A DNA stretch of 64,000 bases from assembly GCF_000003605.2 (NCBI RefSeq), contig NW_003108087.1, forward strand, positions 213,334 through 277,333, given 5' to 3'. Every line of letters starts with the position of its first letter. The first letter of the stretch is position 1. The stretch comes from Saccoglossus kowalevskii (taxonomy: Eukaryota > Hemichordata > Enteropneusta > Harrimaniidae). A model generated the notes under the pieces. It saw only the letters and a program-made list of their open reading frames with translations. It was not told the origin of the DNA and searched no databases. The translations under genes were made by a program, and so were the position numbers. This document shows, in pieces, positions 55,301 to 64,000 of the stretch.

Positions 55301-55907
55301 GTCTTTTAGCTAGCTGGTTATTTTAGTAAATTTCACTAAATCAAGATGTAGCGATTTTAAAATTAAATGAGATTGTTGGCACATTAGCTAAATTAAGACT
55401 GTTAATTCATGCATTAAATGACGTGTAGCTATTTCGGCATGTTTCACAGTAGATGTTATGATAACAACGGAGGCCGATTTCGATTTCGAATGCAACAGCG
55501 CCCTCAATCACTGAAATACTAATAAGTCATAACTTAAACGCCACGGTGGTAGACTGGAGCAAACGTTTCAACTTCTGGCTCCTTTCTTCGCACAGTAAAC
55601 TCATATATAGAAGCAATACATACAGTGTTTTAACATAGTGTCTCTGATACATTGAGGTGAGTGGTGATGTTGTCTTGTTTCAAAATGGCTGTCTGACTTA
55701 GTGCTGGTGGTCCCCGCCAGCTGGTAAAGATGGGCTAAGCCAATGATACGTACCTTTCACAAGACATTGAATGTTTTCGAATGTTTTTCAGCGATTTGGG
55801 AAACATTTGTGGTGGTCTTTGTTCTCAAATACACTCATTCCGGGTTGGTTTGTTCCTTGAAACTATGTACACGACCAGCCTGTATCACCTTGTCAGTGTG
55901 AGTTTTT

Positions 55908-56919
55908 TTAACTCGGATTATTTGCTTCAGAATACTTCTTCAAACGAATCATCTTATTGTACGCGGGGACTCTAAAGTAAGACAGTTCGCAATAATGAGA
56001 CGCCCCTTGTTTCAAAGTTAGACGGTCTTCTCGCCGGTCTTTGTAAGATATCACAGAGTCAACGCATTCATCGTAAAACTTCGCCTGGCGTTTTCTGAAT
56101 TCCGACAGATCTCTTTGAAATGTTGGCCCATATTCTCCAATTTTTCGCCAAAATGATTTATTAAAATGGTTATACAAAGCAACGTCTACGCTGTTCCATT
56201 TCTGTATACTGTCCGCCAATGTCTGATTGAGGGCGTACTTGAGACTTTCACTGCGATGGCCTTTTGGAATGTACAGGACATCACGCCATTCCCAACAAAG
56301 TAACTTCTTCAATAGTATCAACGATTCCTCATAGTAATCGGCCAACATGACGAGGTTCAATTCTCGGTCCAAGCGAGCGACTTCCCTTTCAATGTCTTTG
56401 TCATGTTTCGTGTGAATATCATCCGACAAGCCTAGGTCGAAGGCCATGCCGTTTCGAAGTTGGGTCTTCCCTTTAAATTCCCTTTCATCAGAATAGTATC
56501 GATCTGGTGACGTCATGAACACTGCAAGAGGATTCGAGATATTTACCAAATCTAGATGCTTCGCCACCTCAAAGTAACCAAATGCCGACTCAAATTGAGC
56601 GGTCGGCTCCCGTAGTATTGTTATATACATCGCACCAGGTACCACTTTGTTTAGTTCTTTGCGATTGTACCGGAAGTGGTAGGGAATGATGTTGAAAGTT
56701 GCGTTGGTGATGCCGTTTGAGTATTCTTCGACTTTATCTGCAGTAAACAGTTCGGTGGTTGGGAATTTACGCTGACTAACTGGTGGCAGTGCGAACGATA
56801 AGTTCCGAATATATCCGTATCTCAGTATGATGGTACATGTGGTCGTACTGGCAGTCTTGTGGGTTTTGATGAATACTATCTGGTGTTGTGGTTCACACAC
56901 AGCAAGGACAGGGTCGTTC
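55908..56919 (-). CDS. Gal3st: Gal3st exon 2 (catalytic domain)
   Basis: 1,012 bases. The acceptor TGTAACATAG|G supplies the third base of the split Trp codon, then NDPVLAVCEPQHQIVF. The exon carries the entire luminal catalytic domain in one uninterrupted frame and ends SEANNPS before TAA. The 628-base intron before it is the only one needed. Confidence 0.94.
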
Positions 56920-57669
56920 CTATGTTACAATGAAACAGAGCATTCATTGACATGTTTTAGTATGTCAAAGTTGCGCCTTCTACAAATGAAGCGCTTCTAT
57001 GACGAAAATGACGAATGAGACGAAGGCCGTTCAACACGTCGATATAGTTTTGATCTGTAGTAGTCCATTAATGAAAATGATGTTTTTGAGAAACTATAGA
57101 ATTAAACACAATTGTCGGTTTGATTTCTGACTTCACAGAAGTGTTTCGTCGCTAGAGGGCGCAACTTGATGTGCGCTTCATACAAACCACACTGTTGTTG
57201 TTTACATCTTGTAAAACGTAAATACGTCGAAGGACGATTGACAATTTAAAAGATTCTCTCCACAGCATTCAGCTCACGAACGCGTGGTTAATTTACGTAA
57301 ATAGGAAGTGGTTGTTGAAAAGCAAATACATAATGCTATGTACCTATCACGTCAATATTTTCACAGATATACCATTGAATACTGAACCCTTAAAATTGTA
57401 TCTATAAACTGAAACCCAATGTGAGGTCACTACCGACAACAATACAAATGTGCCACTATATTGGTGATCATGACAAAACGCCACCGCTTTCAACTTGAAC
57501 CTATGAAACAGCCCCCCCCCCTCCTTCCCATAAGTTAACGTACGTACCAGAAGCGGACGTCATTTCCTTTCACATAAGCAATACGTATTTTCATAACATT
57601 AGCAACATCCAGTACCAATGTAATTCCAATGAGAACGATGGATATACATAGCGCCGTCTTTATCTTCAT
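55908..57669 (-). CDS. Gal3st: galactose-3-O-sulfotransferase family enzyme, two exons
   Basis: Golgi type II membrane sulfotransferase that should transfer sulfate from PAPS to the 3-OH of galactose on glycolipid or glycoprotein glycans, the GAL3ST / cerebroside sulfotransferase family. I join 57669-57548 and 56919-55908 for 377 residues plus TAA. Visible: a short basic cytoplasmic tail (MKIK); a hydrophobic signal-anchor at about residues 6-24; the 5'-phosphosulfate-binding loop FIKTHKTASTT at 57-67, highly characteristic of this family; the 3'-phosphate-binding segment ILREPTAQFESAFGYF at about 142-157; and several N-glycosylation sequons (RNLS, TNAT, VNIS, LNQT, FNKS). Length is slightly under the roughly 400-480 residues usual in vertebrates. 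The frame is clean, so I regard it as functional. Acceptor (cerebroside or glycan) cannot be told from sequence. Confidence 0.93.
57149..57161 (+). promoter_or_regulatory. CTCF-like motif in Gal3st intron
   Basis: TCGCTAGAGGGCGC matches about 10 of 12 core positions of the CTCF consensus. The flanking 14-mer TTCGTCGCTAGAGG recurs at about 58260-58273, where one G is missing from the core. Confidence 0.3.
57548..57669 (-). CDS. Gal3st: Gal3st exon 1 (signal-anchor)
   Basis: 122 coding bases: ATG, 40 codons and two bases of a Trp codon. The donor is CTTCTG|GTACGT. It encodes MKIKTALCISIVLIGITL and onward, a cytoplasmic tail plus transmembrane anchor, ending NDVRF. Confidence 0.88.
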
Positions 57670-57917
57670 TGTCTGTGTCTGTTATATGTTAGTACACGTC
57701 TATAGTCCGTGAATCTGTCAGGTACAAGAACATAATGACCGATTTGTGAATGTAAAACAATGTTATATTGATGAACGCGACTAACACACTTTTGACAAAA
57801 GCATTTTCTGTGATTTGTTTTCTACTGTTATTTCAAGTTTAAAATTAAAATCTTGGCGTAACCGAGCTACTTTTTAAGTTAGGAACCCCAGTTGATTGAT
57901 TTTGATAGTTTTTTCAA

Positions 57918-57965
57918 TTCAAAATGGCCGCCAGAGTATTTGGAGGTCATTGTCTCCATAGAAAC
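57918..57965 (+). promoter_or_regulatory. X-box and YY1-like motif upstream of Gal3st
   Basis: About 250 bases upstream of the Gal3st ATG, on the opposite strand, lie AAAATGGCCGCC (YY1-like) and GTCTCCATAGAAAC at 57952-57965, an exact fit to the RFX X-box consensus. They could belong to the Gal3st promoter or to a divergent transcript. The ATG inside the first motif opens a 35-codon frame with no recognisable domain. Confidence 0.35.
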
Positions 57966-59367
57966 AAGTTCAGGTACCCCCTGTTGTTCATTTATTTGAT
58001 AAAAACTTTCGCTCATATCAAGAATATGTAATGTCGCGTCCACTAGTGAAGCTGAATGTAATTGGAAGACTCGGAACTCGCCGATACTTAAAGTTGGATA
58101 AATATCATGTTATTTATATACAATAAAATAAACTACGAGTACTGGTAATGTGCCTTTCCTATGATTTCACCATCTCGTTACGGAACGTTCTTTTCAGCGT
58201 GGCTCATATACGACTTCGCCCTCTAAGTTTGTGGCATTATCGGGAAAAAATATCATTGATTCGTCGCTAGAGGCGTGATCGCGAAAACAAAATGACACCG
58301 GAAATACTAGTAAATTGACTTATCTAATGATGTGGACGATATGAATGTATGCCACTGTCTGATTTCTTTATCAGAATCACAAACTGTGGTGTCAACACGG
58401 AATTACGTGTAACTTACCAACTTCTCGGGAACACATCAGCGGTCCTTTACACAATGACAATTAAATATCCTTACCAACACCATACAAATGCAATGCCAAG
58501 AAACGATTCCGAATTCGTGCACTAAAAATGGTCGTCAAAATATGTCTGGTTACTATGCGCTTCTCGTCCATCAAGCTGCCATGGTTCCATTGATGGAATA
58601 CGCCAGTTCTAAGCCTGTCACGAGGAGCGCGCGGTAGAAGCCCGGATTGGCAACGAGTGGGCGCCGTTCGATCTGAATGGAACGTTTCGAAGTCAATCGT
58701 CCGTAGCCCATCGTCACAACAACAACGTCCCTTTTACGAACAGATGAAATAATGTCAGCAATTTCCTTACAGAATAATCCTCAATAAAACTTGGAAACAT
58801 TTCATAGAAAAATGCCGGTTCTAAAATTATGTCTATTGCAATACAATTCAACCGACAGCCAGTTTCACAAAGTTGACGCCACAATATCTTGCTGGAGCCC
58901 GAGTTCTACGCGTGACTTTATTGCCTTCAAAATTGTTCCATTTCAAACTGCGCATGCACACACACTGTGGTCTCTCGAAATGCATACTAATTAGTTAACT
59001 TGAGCAATTTCGAGCAATATTACTAAAGTGAAATATAAACGTACTTCTGTATTCTCTATGAATTTCGTAATTTGCTATGATCAGGATAAAGAAAAACTGT
59101 TTGCTGGAGTGTGATCAAAAACGTGTCTCAAAAAAGACCTTTACATCAGTTTTTCGATTATTTTTTCAGCTCGTAACAATAGAATCAGTTAATTTAAAAC
59201 TATCATGTATGTTATCGGAAAGCATGTTGGCACAATTTTACTGAAAAGACGAGTTTTTCATTGCTCATGAATATTAATTATTTCGACTAATCGTGTCATG
59301 CACCCCCCCCCCCTCCCCACCCGAATTGTTGTATCTGCTGACCTATGTTGCGTTCGCGGAAAGCTCC

Positions 59368-59460
59368 TTAGTACGGGCTAAGAGGTAAAAAACGTTAGCC
59401 CGTGCTAAGCAAATGTGCGCATACGTTAGCACAGCCTAAGAAAAGGCAAGCACAGGCTAA
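59368..59460. repeat. cluster of TTAG...CTAA palindromes
   Basis: Four related 14-mers, at 59368, 59395, 59426 and 59447, fit or nearly fit TTAGNNCNNGCTAA: TTAGTACGGGCTAA, TTAGCCCGTGCTAA, TTAGCACAGCCTAA and CAAGCACAGGCTAA. They lie 20-31 bases apart. The unit is self-complementary at its ends, so the cluster could bind a dimeric protein repeatedly, or be a decayed tandem repeat. Confidence 0.5.
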
Positions 59461-60511
59461 ATCTGACCCCGATCTAGGCCCTTATATAGCACGGGATGTA
59501 ACCGTGGGTTAACGAAGTGTGCGCGAAAGCGCCATTAATATCACTGTATCAATGTTCATTTGGAAGTTTTACTATTAAATTCACAACTATTCATCTCCGT
59601 ATGCCATTTTTCTAGATGTCAATCAACACGAGCACATCCAGAGACATTATTTCCGAAAACAGACAAACGATGGGACTCTGTACTACTTCGAATTCCGTTT
59701 ACTCTGCAATCTACACTGCCTGAATGTGCATGGTTATTGTTTTATAACCATGGAACTAACATGTTATTGAGTAACCATAGTTAAAATAACTACAGGTTTA
59801 GGTGTTTTTTATCCCGTGTTACTTCTTGTTCCCTCCTATGTGTGAACGCAATGGAGTATGGCCGATATGCACACATATAAGATTAGCTTAAGGTAGGTAG
59901 GATTCTACTCATAATTTTTGAGAAAGTTTGTCATAACTCGCATGACAATGTTCATTGGTTTATTATGTAAAAACATGAAGCAAATATTTTATGGAACCAT
60001 GAAAAAGCATTTTGTTGTGTGTTAAAGTGACGTATTTTGAGAAACATGTCTTAATATTTTAATAATTCCTTAAAACAAAGAAAAATTGCATTTTTTTGCT
60101 ACTTTTTTTTTCGACAATTAAGCTGGGGCCCCCAACTTTTTAAAGTCCTGTATACTCCTTATATCGTCCGTAAGTACAGTTATTGCGAAATGAATAAATT
60201 CTGGACATTTGAAATCATGAGTAGGCTTCTAACTTAAATCTTAGTCTGTGTATATACCTTTGTGTAGCCTGAATATGACGATAGAAAAATAATAAGGCAA
60301 GTAAATAACACTGAATGAACAGCGTGGTAAGTACTTTGTCAAATCAAAGTAAACAAATAGAAGATGTGGGCGTTTAAAAGTGTCAGGCGCGGCTGTAACA
60401 TGCAGAGAGTAAGCACCAGCCAGTGTGGATGTGGAGTACGGGTCAAAATCAGTGCTAATTTCACACCAAATGACGTGTTTTCTTTTTGAGATGCACAACA
60501 TGAAAATAATG

Positions 60512-60804
60512 GGATCCACACCCGGGGAGGGGGTACTTGCAAAAAATTCTGGCAGGGGTGTGTAGCTAGTTGTTTGAAACCTCTACCCCTTATCAGACAG
60601 AAATAAACTCAAATTGCCTACCCCTTTTCAGACAAACTGTGGATATTTGAAACCCCTTTCCAGACAGTAAGCATAAATGGTACCAAGGGAAAAGCAGGTG
60701 GACTCCCGGGGATGGACTTTTCAGACAAAAGTGGTGAATTTGGGACCCCTTTTGGCGTCACATATACATATAACACTTCAATGTTAGTACCCCCCCGTGG
60801 ATCC
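60512..60804. mobile_element. 293-bp element with terminal inverted repeats
   Basis: The ends are GGATCCAC (60512-60519) and GTGGATCC (60797-60804). Further inside, GGGGGTACT at the left faces AGTACCCCC at the right. Between them the phrase ACCCCTTTTCAGACA and variants recur about five times at intervals of roughly 30-50 bases. A non-autonomous DNA-transposon or MITE-like structure fits best. It encodes nothing convincing, although the minus strand stays open for 62 codons. Target-site duplications are not clear. Confidence 0.6.
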
Positions 60805-60949
60805 AAATTATTGAAGTATTATTATAATACTCACGGAAAATAAATTTGATTGTACACTTGTGGTTCGCAGTCTAATTTATTCCAGAGCGCTGTGTGCTCT
60901 ACCACAAGTTCAATTTAAAATCAGATTTTTTGAGATATCAGAAATTAGC

Positions 60950-61400
60950 TAATAATAATTAGATAATCGATTTGCAGGTTTTTCAACATTAAACGAATCA
61001 TATATGTGGATTACCCAAAACATTTATCTACCAAATTGCAATGAAATGCAAATTAGGCAATTAGTATGCTCGAAATTAATCATGAAAATTAGGCAATCGA
61101 TATGTTCAAAATTAATCATGTCTTTAGCACTGCCCAGGCACATGTATACCAAGTTTCATTAGAATGTAATGAATGAAGCCGAAAAGTATATTATCATGCA
61201 AATTAGATTTTTTTTATGAATGTAGTTGAACCCAAAACTAGTCGGGTCGCTGTCTTCATTAAAATAAGATAAGTACCCGAGATATTTACTACGAAAATTA
61301 GGTTAATTAAGGCATGCAACAATTTTCTACAAAACTGTACCAAGTTACATACGAATCTGACCAGCTGTTTTTGATGGAACAGACATACATACACAGGGTA
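60950..61400. repeat. fragment of a dispersed repeat
   Basis: Phrases such as GCAAATTAGGCAATTAGTATG, AAATTAATCATG, CCCAGGCACATGTATACCAAG and GAATCTGACCAGCTGTTTTT occur in order, with internal half-repeats of the AATTAGGCAAT type (61052 and 61090). This pattern is typical of short dispersed repeats in marine invertebrate genomes. Assignment to a family is from recollection and limits are approximate. Confidence 0.4.
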
Positions 61401-62824
61401 TTTGTACACTTTTATTTTTCTTGAATGTACCAATATCTTTTTCCTGCAACATTTTGTATGCATTTGTTTTCTCTCTGTGTTTAGCTTACAAATTTTGTAA
61501 ACAAGTCTTACAGCTACCGCAAAGACTTCGTGCACGAAATATTAGTAATCCCCAAATGACTTCATATGAGACGAAAATAATGAAGTAGATATCGATTTCC
61601 CTATCTGAAGTATAACAAGTTCAACTGTCAGCACAGTTACTGACTACCAATACAAAAGTGATGGTTCAAACCCAACTTAGCCAACTTTTTCAATCGTTTG
61701 GCAAAAAACTCTTGTTCAACTCCAAAATTCCAAATCTGGTCAATTGCAAAAATGCCAGACACTAGTGTGCGAATTACCAATCTACCGTGACGTGCGCACG
61801 AATCGAAATAGCTTGACATGTAGGCATGAGTGGCGCCCTACATCGGCGGGGGGAAGTGAACAACTACATCGTTCTGTCAGGCGTGTCACGGTGTTGGGTT
61901 TAGACCCCGTTTAGACACCGTTGAGGAACTGTGGTTTAGAGCACCTCGGAGAGCGCAACTCACGCGACCTTGTCAGGCTTGGGCCGAAACTGTGGTTATT
62001 ACTAATAAGCATGTGAAAACGATTGCAGCGATTGAATCATAGAGACAAATGACCAGGTGTGGAGTTACAGAAATACAGTTGTATCATGACGAGAGCAATG
62101 GTCACATGACCAAGAGTATAAACACAATACATTTCGAGTCTGACAAATTGATAAAATTTGAATTTTTGGCGCTAATCTCACCCATACTTGCGTATACGGT
62201 CCACCTGCTTTAGTTACATAATGCAAATTGCATGAGCACAATGACCGCAATTTCTGAAATGTCAACGCACGCGTGTACACGCATTGCGCAACAAATATTT
62301 GATGACTTTAAAAGCATATTCGAATTCCATTTAAAAATAGGGGAATGGTCCCATCTCGTATCACGAAAATAGATTACAGGATTCACTGAATGTCTTCAAA
62401 TGTATGAGAGAATATATATATCTATAGATGGTTTATGACATATTATCTAGGGTCAGACTGTATATCCTAGAAGAGTGGTCGCAATTTATCCCGGCTAAAG
62501 GGGAGGGAGCCCTCCCGTAGTTGAAGTATACAGATATGCTCCGCTGTTTTGTCCCTTATTTGCACGGTCGAGCTGATCTTTTTAACCCTATTTTTTAAAA
62601 AAATTTGGCCACTTTAGTAAAATGTAGTACATTATTTTAGTCAAAAGGACATTTAGTAAAATTTAGGACTTTTTTTAGTCAAAAGCGCCCTCAATGTCGA
62701 TTGTTTTGGGTCAAATTTTCATATGGCTGCGGAGCACTTCCAACCCAAAATCCAGGTGAGGGGGCTTTATCCTACCCATAATAGGTGTGATGAATGCGCC
62801 CATCTATTGTTCTAATTGTATAAA

Positions 62825-63466
62825 ATGGCTACAGAACAAGAAGGCGCTCATAGCACAAGAAGGATACGACGAGAGTATATTATCCTGAAATATCTAGTAA
62901 ATATTGTAACATGCATAAACTCACAGTCAGTCAGCAAGCATCGTGGGAAACTTTGTGTCAAAATGTCGATAAATTTGAGAGCAGAACCGATTATGAGGCT
63001 GTTATAGTTACAACTTACTTCGACGCTATCAGTGGTAAACCGCGGTATTTTGTTTATGGTGGGTCTGACGAGATGAACCACGCGATGAATGAGCACTTGG
63101 AAGGCATACTATTGTCAGAGTCCGCACTTTCAAATCTGTCGCTCGCGGATTGTGTTGTGGGATTACCAGACATCAGGCAATCGGATTGCGGTCGACTCAG
63201 TAAGTTAGTTGAAGAACAGACAAGTACGAAAACTGGTTGCAACGCTGGTTTTAAAAACAACCGAATGTGGTCAACCTGAGTGGGGTCAACAAGACAAGAA
63301 GCCGGAGTGGTGGCCAAGCGACGTGCCTTTTATAAATAAATCCATGCAAACCTGGTAGCACACATGGCGGTCCTGGCTGGGCTAATGTGATGAAAAAACG
63401 GCGAGGGCATGCTATGTTTATTACGGCGAAGAGGAAAAAACTGGTAATTGCAATACATTTTACTAA
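62825..63466 (+). pseudogene. frame-broken NRF1/P3A2-like DNA-binding domain
   Basis: Protein-like sequence running through three frames. One frame (about 62854-63279) contains WETLCQNVDKFESRTDYEAV and KPRYFVYGGSDEMNHAMNEH. The next (about 63255-63345) reads ECGQPEWGQQDKKPEWWP then SDVPFINKSM. A third (63348-63398) reads KPGSTHGGPGWANVMKK, and the second frame resumes with ARACYVYYGEE before a TAA. The order and spacing resemble the NRF1 / sea urchin P3A2 / Drosophila Erect wing DNA-binding domain, which I recall as having a G-W-G...KP-x-WWPEDIPW block and an NCY-x-x-HG-x-E block after it. Two of the three frame changes fall near A-rich runs. I infer a decayed gene copy. Sequencing error is less likely, since the other genes here are clean. 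Family assignment is moderate. Confidence 0.5.
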
Positions 63467-64000
63467 AAAAATAATATCGTGGTATGGTTTGATATTAAAA
63501 ATAAAGTAATTTAAAAAAACTGCTTATATAAACAACTGCCACTGGTTGTACTCTCTCATTGTATAAATGCATTTCATCTTGGAGTAGTACATTATTTTTC
63601 CACAATCTCGGTTTAGACATTGTGATGTAGTTCTGCCTCGTGGTATGTCTCTAAACATTCGACTGGCGGTCTGTAAGAAATCAGAAATGAACAAAACCAG
63701 ACCGAATTTTTCCTTCGAAAACTCCACAAGATAGTTTTCACTTGTACAGTCGATTCATATACTTTTTACAAATGCGACCACGAATCCATTTTATAAATGG
63801 CAATAGCCGAATCCACAGAACGTCCCAGTAATGCGCGATGATGTAATTTGAAAGTATTCCAATCATGTGATTCCATCGGCCAATATGAACCTCGGCTTAA
63901 TTCGAACTGTGAAATTTTGGGGACTATAGGTTTGCGGTTGTAATATTACCTGGTTAATCAAATTTTTGAAATTTATTTGCAGGTGATGAAATTGCAGTTT
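63467..64000. other. non-coding right edge
   Basis: Nothing recognisable. The one minus-strand frame of 67 codons has no domain. Further exons of a gene related to the NRF1-like sequence could lie beyond the edge. Confidence 0.5.

Larger units (their letters stand above)
43300..55907. other. intergenic, no gene seen
   Basis: No exon can be supported. Two neighbouring frames on the minus strand near 47.0-47.25 kb and one at 45.76-46.12 kb look somewhat protein-like but lack domains or splice partners. Blocks near 48.5-50.1 kb and 51.6-52.4 kb are less AT-rich and could be regulatory. GAGGGCGC-type motifs begin to appear here (45.6, 53.1, 53.8, 55.5 kb). Confidence 0.5.
57670..60511. other. 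intergenic, upstream of Gal3st
   Basis: No gene can be supported. The left 300 bases probably include the Gal3st promoter. A cluster of TTAGC-type palindromes lies at 59.37-59.46 kb and a poly-C run at about 59301. Confidence 0.5.

Noticed and set aside
61655-61680. GGTTCAAACCC, a tRNA B-box-like sequence
   Set aside because: The T-stem does not pair beyond three bases and no A-box lies at a suitable distance. A tRNA-derived SINE relic is not excluded but not supported.

Overview
The window is animal genomic DNA: AT-rich, gene-poor and full of simple repeats, with split genes carrying ordinary GT/AG introns. The homeobox gene has the retinal homeobox (Rx/RAX) architecture, and the other complete gene belongs to the galactose-3-O-sulfotransferase family, which is expanded in invertebrate deuterostomes. 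I infer an invertebrate deuterostome, perhaps a hemichordate or other ambulacrarian. The species is a guess and nothing in the window fixes it.

Layout. 1-7.9 kb: non-coding left flank with a TTTTA microsatellite. 7.9-18.1 kb: the Rx gene on the minus strand, three coding exons with phase-compatible splice sites giving 353 residues (octapeptide, homeodomain, OAR motif), introns of 2.2 and 7.0 kb. 18-56 kb: a gene desert of about 38 kb. It holds a 1.5-kb minisatellite of 32-bp units carrying about thirty CArG boxes, two related repeat loci in opposite orientation with long ATTT/AAAT arrays and a near-identical 87-bp segment, a TAGYG pentanucleotide array, and a roughly 101-bp tandem array rich in CRE-like TGACG motifs. 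Some less AT-rich patches could be enhancers. 55.9-57.7 kb: a two-exon, 377-residue Gal3ST-like Golgi sulfotransferase on the minus strand. 57.7-62.8 kb: non-coding, with a 293-bp element bounded by inverted repeats and a piece of a dispersed repeat. 62.8-63.5 kb: a plus-strand sequence resembling the NRF1/P3A2/Erect wing DNA-binding domain, broken over three reading frames and probably a pseudogene.

The genes show no sign of working in one pathway. Rx is an anterior neural and eye-field transcription factor whose desert probably carries its regulation, while the sulfotransferase is a Golgi enzyme that happens to lie next to it. The best candidates for something undescribed are the frame-broken NRF1-like sequence, the CArG-box minisatellite, the inverted near-identical repeat pair, and the CTCF-like motifs in the right third. 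Motif and homology statements come from reading and recollection of the families; no database search was run.
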